From: Actinomycetota bacterium
GTDB taxonomy: Bacteria; Actinomycetota; Nitriliruptoria; Nitriliruptorales; JAHWKO01
NCBI GenBank assembly: GCA_019347855.1
Contig: JAHWKO010000020.1
Coordinates: 1-27,267, forward strand
DNA length: 27,267 nt
Direction: 5' to 3'
Shown here: piece after piece, positions 7,847-16,060 of the stretch
Layout of the letters: every line of letters starts with the position of its first letter
Position numbering within the stretch: position 1 is the stretch's first letter
Made by a program: the position numbers and the translations under genes
Notes under the pieces: model-generated
Seen by the model: only the letters and a program-made list of their open reading frames with translations
Databases searched by the model: none
Told to the model about the DNA's origin: nothing

Positions 7847-8284
7847 CTAGACCTCGAGGAGGATCGTGACGGGCCCATCGTTCGTCAGCTCGACCTCCAT
7901 GTGTGCCCCGAACACCCCCGTCGCGACCTCCGCCCCCAGATCGCGTAGCGCAACGACGACCCGGTCCACGAGCGGCTCGGCCACGTCAGCGGGGGCCGCG
8001 TCGGTCCACGATGGGCGTCTGCCGCGGCCCGTGTCCCCGTACAAGGTGAACTGGCTCACGACGAGCGCTTCGCAGGAGGTGTCGGCGAGCGAGAGGTTCA
8101 TGACCCCGTCCTCGTCGTCGAAGATCCGCAGGTGCCAGATCCGTTCCGCGAGGCGCTCCGCGGTGGCGGCGTCGTCCCCGTGCGTCACGCCGACCAGCAC
8201 GCAGCTGCCCGGGCCGATCCGCCCCACCGTGCGCTCGTCGACCCGGACCCGTGCTCCGCTGACACGCTGGATCACCGCACGCAT
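7847..8284 (-). CDS. dtd: D-aminoacyl-tRNA deacylase
   Basis: Hydrolyses D-aminoacyl-tRNA as a chirality proofreader. The protein starts [13 protein letters not shown] and has 145 residues, the usual DTD length. The SQFTL motif is at 77-81 and the Gly-cisPro motif is in [12 protein letters not shown] (Gly137-Pro138), so both active-site elements are intact. The longer upstream frame is non-coding, since MRAVIQRV is the standard DTD start and ATG 8284 fits it. Divergent from the NUDIX gene across a 76-nt spacer. It may continue into pilT, 134 nt downstream. Confidence 0.95.
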   Translation of the reverse strand: MRAVIQRVSGARVRVDERTVGRIGPGSCVLVGVTHGDDAATAERLAERIWHLRIFDDEDGVMNLSLADTSCEALVVSQFTLYGDTGRGRRPSWTDAAPADVAEPLVDRVVVALRDLGAEVATGVFGAHMEVELTNDGPVTILLEV

Positions 8285-8322
8285 CCGGCCTCCGCCATCG
8301 GCTCCGGAGGACCGTAGCTCGC

Positions 8323-8328
8323 TACCCT
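8323..8328 (+). promoter_or_regulatory. Possible -10 element for the NUDIX/DUF6049-like operon
   Basis: TACCCT in the dtd/NUDIX divergent spacer, 32 nt before ATG 8361. The same hexamer precedes the gene at 11041. Confidence 0.3.
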
Positions 8329-8360
8329 GCGGGAACGACCTCCGCGGGGAGCTTCCAGAC

Positions 8361-8822
8361 ATGGCCCGGTTCCCGACCAAGCGCGCCACATCCGCGGGCG
8401 GCGTGGTCGTGGACGACCGGGACGACGGTCGCCGGTGGGTGCTGCTGATCGCCCGGCGCAACGCCGCAGGCCAGGCCCAGTGGACGCTGCCGAAGGGCGG
8501 GATCGAGGAGGGTGAGACCCCCGAGCAGGCCGCCGTGCGCGAGGTGCGCGAGGAGACCGGGTACACCGCGGACATCCACGAGGAGCTCGGGACGATCGAC
8601 TACTGGTTCGTGTGGCGCCCCGACCGCGTCCGCTACCACAAGTTCGTGCACTACTTCCTCATGGAGACGGACGGCGCGCCCCCCGGCGAGCGGGACGACG
8701 AGGCCGAGTCCGTCGAGTGGGTGCCGCTGGACGTGGCGTTGGTGCGTTTGGCGCACCGCAACGAGCGCAACCTCGTGAAGCAGGTCACCACCGCGGTCTC
8801 GCCCTCGCGGCGGCCAGGGTGA
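8361..8822 (+). CDS. NUDIX hydrolase (MutT4-like by position)
   Basis: Hydrolyses a nucleoside diphosphate linked to another group; substrate unknown. The protein has 153 residues. The full Nudix box GX5EX7REUXEEXGU runs from Gly46 to Tyr68 ([11 protein letters not shown], then REVREETGY), and all catalytic Glu residues are present. The start ATG 8361 ([16 protein letters not shown]) is chosen because the fold begins there; the upstream part of the open frame lies over dtd on the other strand. GGGGAG precedes the start. The gene overlaps the next as GTGA. In mycobacteria the gene at this place is mutT4, so a house-cleaning or tRNA/RNA-related role is possible. Confidence 0.93.
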   Translation: MARFPTKRATSAGGVVVDDRDDGRRWVLLIARRNAAGQAQWTLPKGGIEEGETPEQAAVREVREETGYTADIHEELGTIDYWFVWRPDRVRYHKFVHYFLMETDGAPPGERDDEAESVEWVPLDVALVRLAHRNERNLVKQVTTAVSPSRRPG

Positions 8823-10981
8823 CGAGGCGATCCGAGCGCGCCCGCTGGGGCGCGTGGATGCTCCTGGCCGCGCTGACGGGCGCGACCCTGGCCCTCGGCG
8901 CCCCAGCGGGGGCGCAGGAGGGCGAGGAGGGCGAGCCCGAGGTCCACCTGACGCTGACGGCGATCACCTCGACCGTCGGGGACGGGACCCGCCCCGAGGA
9001 CGCCGCGCCGACCGCTTCGGCGGACGACCTCCACGTCCGGGTGCTGGTGGAGAACCTCGACGAGCGGTCCCTGCAGGACCTCACGCTCGCGGTGGAGGTG
9101 TTCCGGGCTGCGTCGACCCGCAGCGACCTGCACCGCGCGCTCGACGCGGGCGCACGCCCGCCGGGGCTGCTCGACGCCGAGTACGCGGACATCGGCCAGG
9201 GCGGCGAGCTGGGACCTGGGGAGCTCGCGTCGGTCGCGGTCACGATCCCGGCGTCCGCGATCGGGTGGGGCCCGGGGACCGGTGTGCACCCCGTCCTGAT
9301 CCAGGTCCTCCGAGGCACCGAGACCCTGGACCAGGTGACCACCGGGGTGATCCACCTGGACGCTGCGCCTCGCCAGCCGTTGCCGCTCATGGTCGGCTGG
9401 CCGCTCGACGCCGCCCCCCGGACCGCGATCGCCGACCGCTTCGCGCAGGACGCCGTGGACGCCGTGCTGCCGGGCGGGCGACTGGAGCGGCTGGTCTGGG
9501 CGGTGGAGCAGTCCCCTGACACCCCCGTGCAGGTGCTCGCCGGCGCGCACCTGCTCGAGGACCTCGCGGCGATGTCGGACGGGTTCGGCCTCGAGGTCCC
9601 GGGGGGCGACCCCGTGGCCGTCCCGGACGACGATCCCCGTGCCAGCGTCGCCGAGCAACTGCTCGATCGGATCCGCGCGCTCGCAGCAGCCGACGAGGAA
9701 CCGGTCCTCGCGGGTCCCTACGCCGACGTCGAGCTCGGTGCGCTCCACGGAGCGGGGTTCACCCTCGAAGCGGTGCGGGATGTCACCGAGGGCCGCTCCC
9801 GGCTGGAGGCGGTGCTCGGCGAGCGTCCCCGACCGGACACCATGTGGGCGACGACCCCACTGTCGTCGGCGGTGCTGCGTGAGGTCCTCGGCCCGGCGGG
9901 CGTCGACCGCATCGTCGTGAGCTGGGACCAGCTGTCCGGCGACGGACAGCTACCCGACCGGACCCCGGCGCCGTTCCACGAGCTGCGCTCCGGCGGGGTG
10001 GAACTGGCCGCGGCGGTCGCCGATCCCTGGTTGGAGGATCTCCTGGCCGACCTGCCGACCGATCACGGTCCGGCGGTCGCCGTGCAGCGCATCCTCGCCG
10101 AGACCGCCCAGACCCATCTCGAGGCACCCCAAGCATCGGACGGCAGGGGGGTCGTCCTCCTCCCGGGGCGCGGGTGGGAGCCCTCACCCCGGGCCGCCGC
10201 GGACCTGCTGTCCGCCCTGTCGCGAGCTCCGTGGATCCGTCCGCTCGGGATCGACGAGCTCGAGCGCGTCTACGGGGTCGCGCCGCAACGCTCGACGCTG
10301 AGCGCCGACGCGCCGACGATGCCCGAGGTCCTCGGCGAGCGCCTCGCACGCGAGCAGGCGCAGCTGGCCGCGCTGCGGGACGCGGTGACCGAGTCCGTGG
10401 ACCGCGTCGGCGGGCACGGGTGGGACGACATCGACACCGCGATCCGGCGGGTGCCCTCCGGATGGTGGTTGACCGGCCGGACGGACGTCGCCCTGGGGCT
10501 CCTGGAGGAGGTCGAGACCACGCTGGATGCCGGGTTCGGTTCCGTCCGTCTCCCGCCTGACGCTCAGGTCACCCTCACCGACACCGAGGGACGGATCCCG
10601 ATCACGCTGTCGCGACCGCACGGTCCACCGATCCAGGTGGTCGTGGAGCTGGACGCTCCGAAGCTCGACATGGCCGAGGACGCACGACTGGTCACGCTGA
10701 CCGAGGGTGGTCAGCAGACGATCTCGTTCGCCGCGGTGGCGCAGGCCTCTGGCCGGATCCCGGTGACCGTACGGGTCAAGACCCCGGGCGCGATCGATCC
10801 CGCGGGTTCCCCGTGGGTGGAGCTGGCCGCGGAGACCCTCGTCGTGCGCTCCACGGCGATCAGCGGGACCGCCCTCGTCATCGTGGGGATCGTGCTGCTG
10901 GCGCTGCTCGGATGGTGGTTCTACCGACGCCGGCGACCACCCTCCCCGCAGCTCACCGTGGTCCGCGACGAGGCCGCCTAG
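8819..10981 (+). CDS. DUF6049-like exported membrane protein
   Basis: Protein of 720 residues with a signal peptide (basic RRSERARW, hydrophobic about 12-28, ending APAGAQ), a large extracytoplasmic region and one C-terminal membrane helix (about 681-702, LVIVGIVLLALLGWWFY) followed by the basic stop-transfer RRRRPP. Position and build match Rv3909-type proteins, the DUF6049 family, which lie next to murJ near actinobacterial origins and are linked to cell-envelope work. The fold between residues 60 and 670 cannot be named from sequence alone; beta-rich stretches such as LTLAVEVFR and VQVVVELDAP suggest Ig-like modules near each end. GTG 8819 overlaps the NUDIX stop by 4 nt, indicating co-translation. 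Confidence 0.8.
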   Translation: MTRRSERARWGAWMLLAALTGATLALGAPAGAQEGEEGEPEVHLTLTAITSTVGDGTRPEDAAPTASADDLHVRVLVENLDERSLQDLTLAVEVFRAASTRSDLHRALDAGARPPGLLDAEYADIGQGGELGPGELASVAVTIPASAIGWGPGTGVHPVLIQVLRGTETLDQVTTGVIHLDAAPRQPLPLMVGWPLDAAPRTAIADRFAQDAVDAVLPGGRLERLVWAVEQSPDTPVQVLAGAHLLEDLAAMSDGFGLEVPGGDPVAVPDDDPRASVAEQLLDRIRALAAADEEPVLAGPYADVELGALHGAGFTLEAVRDVTEGRSRLEAVLGERPRPDTMWATTPLSSAVLREVLGPAGVDRIVVSWDQLSGDGQLPDRTPAPFHELRSGGVELAAAVADPWLEDLLADLPTDHGPAVAVQRILAETAQTHLEAPQASDGRGVVLLPGRGWEPSPRAAADLLSALSRAPWIRPLGIDELERVYGVAPQRSTLSADAPTMPEVLGERLAREQAQLAALRDAVTESVDRVGGHGWDDIDTAIRRVPSGWWLTGRTDVALGLLEEVETTLDAGFGSVRLPPDAQVTLTDTEGRIPITLSRPHGPPIQVVVELDAPKLDMAEDARLVTLTEGGQQTISFAAVAQASGRIPVTVRVKTPGAIDPAGSPWVELAAETLVVRSTAISGTALVIVGIVLLALLGWWFYRRRRPPSPQLTVVRDEAA

Positions 10982-11008
10982 GTCGTCGCTGTGAGCCCCG
11001 CGGTCGCG

Positions 11009-11014
11009 TACCCT
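11009..11014 (+). promoter_or_regulatory. Possible -10 element for the small-TM/kinase/sigma operon
   Basis: TACCCT, 27 nt before the GTG at 11041 and in the 59-nt gap after the DUF6049-like gene. Confidence 0.3.
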
Positions 11015-11040
11015 GCGTGCCCGCGGTCCGAGGAGGGTGC

Positions 11041-11442
11041 GTGCGTTCGCTCGTACGACGGCTGGCCGGCGACGAGTCCGGCGACATCATCAGCGGTTGG
11101 CTGGTGCGCATGATCGTGTTCATGGGGCTGTTCGCCCTTGTGGGCTACGAGTTCGTGATCGTCGGCCTCAACTACGTGCAGACCGAGGACGCAGCCCAGG
11201 AGGTCGCGCGGACCGCGCGCGCCGCGTACCGGGACACCCGGCAGGACGAGGAACAGGCCCAGGAGGCCGCCGAGCTGGAGGCCGCCGAGCAGGACGTGCA
11301 ACTGGTCGTGTTCGAGGTCCTCGAGGAGCACGTCACGACCGAGGTCGAATCGACGGCCGACACCCTCTTCCTCCACCAGCTCGGCTTCCTCGACGGTCTC
11401 ACCACCCGTTCGGCGACGAGCACGGTCCGCTGGCGTGAGTGA
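11041..11442 (+). CDS. Small single-TM protein, unknown (TadE-like look)
   Basis: A 133-residue protein that I cannot assign. GTG 11041 has AGGAGGG just upstream, which fixes the start. The N-terminus ([14 protein letters not shown]) precedes one membrane helix (about 20-42). A charged, probably helical region follows ([36 protein letters not shown], given here from about residue 49), then a mixed C-terminal part. The DESG box before the helix and the alanine/arginine-rich helix after it recall TadE/TadG-type pilus-like proteins, but no key residue proves it. It lies where murJ is found in other actinobacteria and overlaps the kinase gene by 8 nt, so it is probably coupled to the kinase. Confidence 0.7.
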   Translation: MRSLVRRLAGDESGDIISGWLVRMIVFMGLFALVGYEFVIVGLNYVQTEDAAQEVARTARAAYRDTRQDEEQAQEAAELEAAEQDVQLVVFEVLEEHVTTEVESTADTLFLHQLGFLDGLTTRSATSTVRWRE

Positions 11443-12655
11443 CGACGAACCGTCCATCCACGACCAGCCCACCGTGACGGACGCCGAGGAGGGCGGGCGT
11501 AGCTCCGGCGCGTCCGGATCCGCCGCCTCGGGCACCACGCGCGCATCTGGTGCGGGCACGACGTGGCCAGGCGTGGCACGGATGCTCGCCGGTCGCTACC
11601 AGCTCGAGGAGCCCATCGCGACGGGTGGGGTCGCGATCGTCTGGCGCGCGCACGACGTGACCCTGAACCGGTCGGTGGCGGTGAAGCTGCTCCACCCGCA
11701 CCTCGCCAACGACGAGACGACGGTCGAGCGCTTCCGTCGGGAGGCGACGGCCGCTGCGCAGATCTCCCATCCCAACGCCGTCGCGATCTACGACACGGGG
11801 CAGGAGGACGAGCTCGTCTACCTGGTCATGGAGTACGTGGACGGCCCGAGCCTGCGCGACATCATCCAGCGGTCCGACGGGCTCGACCCGATCATCACCG
11901 CGGCTCTGGGTGAACAGGTCGCGCTCGCGCTCGGCGAGGCTCACGAGCTCGGGTTCGTCCACCGCGACGTGAAGCCGGCCAACATCCTGCTCAGCCAGGA
12001 CGGGGTGGCCAAGGTGACCGACTTCGGCATCGCCAAGGCGCTGGGCAAGGACGACGCGCTCACCCGCCCGGGCACCGTGATCGGCACCGCGGCCTACCTC
12101 GCTCCCGAGCAGCTCGCGGGGCATGAGGTCGACGCGCGAGCCGACGTCTACGCCCTCGGCGTGGTCCTGTACGAGTGCCTGACGGGGGAACCGGCGTTCC
12201 AGGGCGACACCCCGACCGCGACCGCCGCGGCGCGCTTGTCGCGCAACCTCCCCCCACCCCGGACCGTGCGTCCCGACGTCCCGAAGGGGCTCGACAAGGT
12301 CATCGTGACCTCGACCCAGCGCGATCCGCGGGAGCGCTTCCAGGACGGGGCGGCGGTGGCTGCCGCGCTCACGCCCCTGGTGCGGACCCGTCCCGACGAG
12401 TTGACGGTCCGGTTGATCGAGCAGGGCGAAGCCGGCGACATCGATGCTGCGGGTCCCGACCGGCGCCACGAGATCGGCGACGACCGTGCGGATACGCGCA
12501 ACCGCATCATCGCCGCGTTCCTCGGGGGGCTGGTGCTCGCGCTGATCGCGCTGTTCGCCACCCAGGCGCTACGCGGCGACCCGGGAGCGGCACCCGACGA
12601 GGTCCCCGCGACCTCCTCGGCCCCCGCCGACCTCGATCCCGCATCCTCCGCCTGA
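11435..12655 (+). CDS. Membrane Ser/Thr protein kinase (Hanks type)
   Basis: Kinase of 406 residues. After a disordered N-terminus (1-48) the kinase domain runs about 55-320 with the Gly-rich loop [10 protein letters not shown], catalytic Lys84 (VAVK), HRDVKPAN (Asp178, Lys180, Asn183), DFG (Asp196) and the APE motif as APEQ. All catalytic residues are present. One membrane helix (about 357-378) is followed by only about 28 outer residues, with no PASTA or other sensor domain. GTG 11435 overlaps the preceding gene. In mycobacteria the gene here is a MurJ with a fused pseudokinase; this one is a separate, apparently active kinase. Targets may include the nearby cell-wall and sigma/anti-sigma proteins, which is inference. 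Confidence 0.93.
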   Translation: MSDDEPSIHDQPTVTDAEEGGRSSGASGSAASGTTRASGAGTTWPGVARMLAGRYQLEEPIATGGVAIVWRAHDVTLNRSVAVKLLHPHLANDETTVERFRREATAAAQISHPNAVAIYDTGQEDELVYLVMEYVDGPSLRDIIQRSDGLDPIITAALGEQVALALGEAHELGFVHRDVKPANILLSQDGVAKVTDFGIAKALGKDDALTRPGTVIGTAAYLAPEQLAGHEVDARADVYALGVVLYECLTGEPAFQGDTPTATAAARLSRNLPPPRTVRPDVPKGLDKVIVTSTQRDPRERFQDGAAVAAALTPLVRTRPDELTVRLIEQGEAGDIDAAGPDRRHEIGDDRADTRNRIIAAFLGGLVLALIALFATQALRGDPGAAPDEVPATSSAPADLDPASSA

Positions 12656-12659
12656 CCTC

Positions 12660-13346
12660 GTGGTCGGCAGCGCGGAACGACGCAGCGACGAGGAGCTGCT
12701 CGAGGCGTACGTCTCCAGCGGGGGGCAGGAGGCGTTCCACGAGCTGGTCCTTCGCTACGAGCGTCGCGTCTACGCGATCTGCTACCGGTACTTCGGCGAC
12801 CACGCGGACGCGCAGGACGCGACGCAGGACACCTTCCTGTCGGTGGCCCGCAAAGGCGGCACGTTCCGCGGCGGCAGCAAGCTTTCGACCTGGATCTACC
12901 GGATCGCGGTCAACGCGTGCAACGACATGGCCAGGAAGCGTCGGCGGCGGCCACAGACGCCCGTCGAGGACATCGTCGCCACCTCCAACGCCGCCGGGGT
13001 AGGCAGCGACGACCCGGACCCGCAGACGCTGCGTGAGACCGAGCTCGAGGTCCACCGGGCCCTCGCGGAGCTGGACGAGACGTCGCGGACGCTCGTGGTC
13101 CTGGTGGCGATAGAGGGGTTCACGTACCTGGAGGCCGCCGGGATCGTCGACATGCCGGTGGGAACCGTGAAGAGCCGCGTGCACCGCGCGAAGGCCGAAC
13201 TGGCCGATCTGCTCGCCGGGGTCGCCGACCCGGAGGCGGGCATCCGGCGATCCGATGGAACCCGAGGGGCCGCCGCGACCTCCAACCGGGTGGAGGGCCG
13301 TCCGCGGGGACCCCGCACCGAGCCACCGACCGAGGAGCCAGCGTGA
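12660..13346 (+). CDS. sigM: ECF RNA polymerase sigma factor (SigM by position)
   Basis: Group IV sigma factor of 228 residues. Region 2 (about 18-85) has EAFHELVLRYERRVYAICYRYFGDHADAQDATQDTF-type features, including DAQDATQDTFL for core binding and STWIYRIAVNACND for -10 melting. Region 4 (about 125-185) has the helix-turn-helix FTYLEAAGIVDMPVGTVKSRV. The C-terminus has a Pro/Arg-rich tail of about 40 residues beyond region 4, longer than usual. The start GTG 12660 is 4 nt after the kinase stop; no clear ribosome site is seen, so translation may depend on the kinase reading. It overlaps the anti-sigma gene by GTGA. The symbol rests on gene order, not on promoter specificity. Confidence 0.9.
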   Translation: MVGSAERRSDEELLEAYVSSGGQEAFHELVLRYERRVYAICYRYFGDHADAQDATQDTFLSVARKGGTFRGGSKLSTWIYRIAVNACNDMARKRRRRPQTPVEDIVATSNAAGVGSDDPDPQTLRETELEVHRALAELDETSRTLVVLVAIEGFTYLEAAGIVDMPVGTVKSRVHRAKAELADLLAGVADPEAGIRRSDGTRGAAATSNRVEGRPRGPRTEPPTEEPA

Positions 13347-14269
13347 CCACCGGAGAGCAGCTCTCCGCCTACCTGGCGGGCGAGCTGGACGCCGAGGAAC
13401 GGGCAGCCGTGGAGGCCGCTCTGGAGGACGACGCGCAGCTGCGTGAGCGCCTCGGCCGGCTGCGTCGTTCCGATGAGGCCCTGTCCGCCCTGCCGGCGGT
13501 CGAACCGCCAGCCGGCTTCTCCGACGAGCTGCACACGGCCCTCGACCGCGAGCTGGAGGAGCACGGTTCAGCGGGGGGCGCCGACGAGCTCGCCGCGCGC
13601 CGGCGATCCCGGTTCGAGGCCCTGCGTCCTCTCGGGGTGGCGGCCGCGGCGGCGGCGGTCATCGCACTGTTCGGGGTCGCCGGCGTGTGGCTGCTCCAGG
13701 GAGGTGGTGGCAGCGGCGACGGCGCCGCCACCACCGCGATGGATGCGCCGGACGTCGGGCAGGTGCCGGTCGTCGAGACGGACAACGACTACGACGAGCA
13801 GCAGCTGCGGCGGGTGGCGGTGAACGCCGAGATCCGCACGCTCGTCCCGCAGGACTTCACCGCGCAGGAGGCCCGGCCCCTCGCCGAGCGCCTCCAGTCC
13901 GACCTGCTCGATCGCGCGGACGGCGTAGCGGGCGCCGTCCCGGCCCCCGAGGACGGTGAGGCGGCTGAGGACTCGGCCGAGGACGACACCAGCGCAGACA
14001 GCCAGACGTTCGGGACCGCTCGGAGCGAGGTCCTTGGCGCTGCGCCGGTCGAGGCCGTCGGCCGGTGCCTGTCGACCGTCCTACAGGACGCCCGCACGCC
14101 CCTGGTACCGGTGTACGTCGAGCTGGCCCGCTTCAAGGGCGCACCCGCGGTCATCTACACCCTGGTCTCCGAGGACCCGGAGTCAGGGACCTACCAGCGC
14201 GTGGAGGTCTGGGCGGTCTCGCCCGACGACTGCCAGGTCCTCAGCTTCGCGCAATACGACAGGGAGTGA
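13343..14269 (+). CDS. Membrane anti-sigma factor
   Basis: Protein of 308 residues. A cytoplasmic helical domain (1-60, TTGEQLSAYLAGELDAEERAA) has the shape of an anti-sigma (zinc-finger-type) domain but no His-x3-Cys-x2-Cys ligands, so it is not a zinc-binding redox ASD. One membrane helix (about 95-116) is followed by an extracytoplasmic region of about 190 residues with an acidic, low-complexity stretch (EDGEAAEDSAEDDTSADS). The GTG start overlaps the sigma gene by 4 nt, with GAGGAG upstream. It should hold the sigma factor at the membrane until a signal, probably from the envelope, releases it. The outer part is not a family I recognise. Confidence 0.87.
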   Translation: MTTGEQLSAYLAGELDAEERAAVEAALEDDAQLRERLGRLRRSDEALSALPAVEPPAGFSDELHTALDRELEEHGSAGGADELAARRRSRFEALRPLGVAAAAAAVIALFGVAGVWLLQGGGGSGDGAATTAMDAPDVGQVPVVETDNDYDEQQLRRVAVNAEIRTLVPQDFTAQEARPLAERLQSDLLDRADGVAGAVPAPEDGEAAEDSAEDDTSADSQTFGTARSEVLGAAPVEAVGRCLSTVLQDARTPLVPVYVELARFKGAPAVIYTLVSEDPESGTYQRVEVWAVSPDDCQVLSFAQYDRE

Positions 14270-14289
14270 CTCGTCGCCATCTGGTCAGG

Positions 14290-14423
14290 GACCCCTGAGC
14301 GAGTCGGTTCCCGGGGGCGGGACCCTCGCGACGGAGGCGAGCGAAGCGATGCCGACCGAGCGCGAGGAGGGAGCGCAGCGTTCCCTCCGGTGGTCCCGCC
14401 CCCGGGAACCGACTCGCGGGGTC
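14290..14423. repeat. Structured inverted-repeat element (REP/MITE-like)
   Basis: A 26-bp arm at 14299-14324 is matched perfectly, inverted, at 14392-14417. GACCCC (14290-14295) and GGGGTC (14418-14423) extend the stem with a 3-nt TGA bulge on the left. Inside are smaller hairpins: CTCGC/GCGAG near 14325-14341 and GGAGGGA/TCCCTCC at about 14367-14389. The core is full of GAGCG/AAGCGA words. It lies between the convergent anti-sigma and zinc-finger genes and could end transcription from both. GTCAG occurs on each side (14284-14288 and 14421-14425), a possible target duplication, though the right copy overlaps the arm. No transposase is in the window. Confidence 0.75.
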
Positions 14424-14466
14424 AGCGGAACGTGAGGGAGGCGTAGGCGGCTGCCTCCCGTTCTCA
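14422..14466 (-). repeat. Degenerate copy of the 3' end of the zinc-finger membrane protein gene
   Basis: After the TGA at 14464-14466 the same frame continues and ends at a second TGA (14422-14424), with period 42 nt (14 codons). The read-through tail AAAYASLTFR resembles the real C-terminus AAAYGAFLVFR. It looks like an old in-frame tandem duplication of the gene's end. It touches the right arm of the inverted repeat. Confidence 0.55.
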
Positions 14467-14946
14467 GCGGAAGACGAGGAAAGCGCCGTAAGCGGCGGCG
14501 GGGTACCCGAGGAGCCCGAAGATCCCGGGCGGGATGAGGTAGCCGTACCCGAACAGCCACGCCGCCTCGACGGCCAGGACGGCCAGCACCACCGCGGTGA
14601 CCGCGAACGGCCGAGCGGCGTTGCCCTCGGAGCCCCACCGCACCGAACGTCCGATGCCGTACCCGATGCCGAGGCTCGCGATCAACGTCAGGAACCCGAT
14701 CCCGATCACGACGTACAGCAGGCCCGCTCCGAGGATGGCGGCGCCGAGCCCGACCCCGGCTGCCTTCGCGTACTGGCGCGGCTTGCCGAGCGCCCGCGCG
14801 GACCGGGACTGCTTGGCGCAGGCCGGACACTTCTGACCGACCGGACTGGGGACCGCACAGCGCCCACAGATCGGGTCACCACAGTTCGAGCACGCCAGCC
14901 GAGTCTCGACGGATGGATGGCGCTTGCACGTCGTCGTCGTGGGCAT
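14464..14946 (-). CDS. B-box-type zinc-finger membrane protein
   Basis: Protein of 160 residues. The N-terminal domain (about 1-40) has paired metal ligands in CKRHPSVETRLACSNCGDPI and CGRC...CPAC, which is the B-box-like zinc finger often placed before rhomboid proteases in actinobacteria. Four membrane helices follow (about 62-160), but no rhomboid GxSG or His motif is seen, so it is not a protease. Start ATG 14946 is chosen because the zinc finger begins right after it (MPTTTTCKRH); the longer frame runs into the trxB promoter. Divergent from trxB. Function unknown. Confidence 0.78.
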   Translation of the reverse strand: MPTTTTCKRHPSVETRLACSNCGDPICGRCAVPSPVGQKCPACAKQSRSARALGKPRQYAKAAGVGLGAAILGAGLLYVVIGIGFLTLIASLGIGYGIGRSVRWGSEGNAARPFAVTAVVLAVLAVEAAWLFGYGYLIPPGIFGLLGYPAAAYGAFLVFR

Positions 14947-14986
14947 CGCGGGCAGGGTACTCACGCCCCGAACCACCGCCCGACAT

Positions 14987-15012
14987 GGAATGCGGGGGCG
15001 GGTCTCCCCGTT
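14987..15012 (+). promoter_or_regulatory. SigR/SigH-type promoter of trxB
   Basis: GGAAT (14987-14991), exactly 18 nt, then GTT (15010-15012). This is the GGAAY-N18-GTT consensus of the thiol-stress sigma factors SigR (Streptomyces) and SigH (Mycobacterium). The ATG is 38 nt downstream. A TAGTCT hexamer (15012-15017) overlaps the -10 and could serve a housekeeping promoter. Confidence 0.6.
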
Positions 15013-15050
15013 AGTCTTGATCGAGCCTTCTTCCGCCATCCGAGGTCCCC

Positions 15051-16010
15051 ATGTCCGACGCCCCGACCGACGCTGCCACCCGCGACGTCGTCGTCATCGG
15101 CGGTGGACCCGCAGGTCTCACCGCTGCCGTGTACGCCGCGCGAGCCAACCTCGAACCGCTCGTGATCGAGGGGATCGAACGGGGCGGGCCGACCGGCGGC
15201 CAGCTGACGCTGACCACCGACGTCGAGAACTACCCGGGCTTCCCCGAGGGGATCATGGGCCCCGAGCTGGTGCAGCACATGCGTGCCCAGGCCGAGCGCT
15301 TCGGGACGAGCTACCTCACCGAGGACGTCACCGAGGTCGACCTGTCCAGCCAGCCGTTCCGGCTGGTGGCCGGCGGGACCGAGCTGTTCGCCCACACGAT
15401 CATCATCGCGACCGGCGCCCGACCGCGACGTCTCGAGGTCCCCGGCGAGGAACGCCTGTGGGGGTCGGGTGTCTCCGCCTGCGCGACCTGCGACGGCTTC
15501 TTCTTCCGCGACAAGGAGATCGTGGTCGTCGGCGGCGGAGACTCCGCGATGGAGGAGGCGACCTTCCTCACGAAGTTCGCTTCCAAGGTCACCGTGGTGC
15601 ACCGTCGCGACGAGCTGCGTGCCTCGAAGATCATGCAGGAACGGGCCTTCAAGAACGACAAGGTCGAGTTCATCTGGAACGCGACCGTCGAGGAGATCCA
15701 CGGCGAGGACGGACTGGTCTCCGGGGTGCTGCTACAGGACACGAAGACGGGCGAGACCCGCGAGTTCGCGACCGATGGGGTGTTCCTCGCGATCGGGCAC
15801 ATCCCGAACACGGGGATGTTCGAGGGACAGCTCGAGATGGACCCCACCGGGTACCTGATCGTCGACGAACCCTCAACGGCGACCAACGTGCCGGGGGTGT
15901 TCGCCAGTGGCGATGCGATGGACCCGATCTACCGCCAGGCCGTGACCGCCGCCGGCACGGGCTGCCGCGCGGCGATCGACGCCGAGCGCTACCTGGCCGC
16001 GCTCGGATGA
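15051..16010 (+). CDS. trxB: Thioredoxin-disulfide reductase
   Basis: NADPH-dependent flavoenzyme of 319 residues that reduces thioredoxin. The FAD motif [10 protein letters not shown] is at about 13-22, the redox pair is CATC (Cys144, Cys147), the NADPH motif is [13 protein letters not shown], and the C-terminal FAD motif is [10 protein letters not shown]. The length is typical. ATG 15051 has GAGG upstream. The enzyme is cytosolic and pairs with TrxA encoded just downstream. The 3' end contains the first of three similar hairpin-forming units (see the repeat at 15984-16060). Confidence 0.97.
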   Translation: MSDAPTDAATRDVVVIGGGPAGLTAAVYAARANLEPLVIEGIERGGPTGGQLTLTTDVENYPGFPEGIMGPELVQHMRAQAERFGTSYLTEDVTEVDLSSQPFRLVAGGTELFAHTIIIATGARPRRLEVPGEERLWGSGVSACATCDGFFFRDKEIVVVGGGDSAMEEATFLTKFASKVTVVHRRDELRASKIMQERAFKNDKVEFIWNATVEEIHGEDGLVSGVLLQDTKTGETREFATDGVFLAIGHIPNTGMFEGQLEMDPTGYLIVDEPSTATNVPGVFASGDAMDPIYRQAVTAAGTGCRAAIDAERYLAALG

Positions 16011-16060
16011 GCGAGCGCTATTGGCTGCGCTCGAGGGCGAGCGACACCTGGCCACGCTCG
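15984..16060 (+). repeat. Three degenerate tandem units spanning the trxB stop
   Basis: Units of 21-22 nt start at 15984, 16013 and 16039, each of the form GAGCG...CGCTCG. The first encodes the C-terminal ERYLAAL of TrxB; the others lie after the stop and look like eroded copies (the third would read ERHLATLE then TAG). Each can fold as a GAGCG/CGCTC hairpin, so they may also form a stem-loop series between trxB and trxA. Confidence 0.55.

Noticed and set aside
11435..12655. PknB-type kinase with PASTA repeats
   Set aside because: Only about 28 residues follow the membrane helix, so there is no room for PASTA domains.
14290..14423. Inverted repeat as an insertion sequence with its own transposase
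   Set aside because: Only 134 bp long and with no coding capacity. At most it is a non-autonomous element.
14464..15039. Longer start of the zinc-finger protein at 15039
   Set aside because: It would run through the SigR-type trxB promoter, and the zinc finger starts just after ATG 14946.
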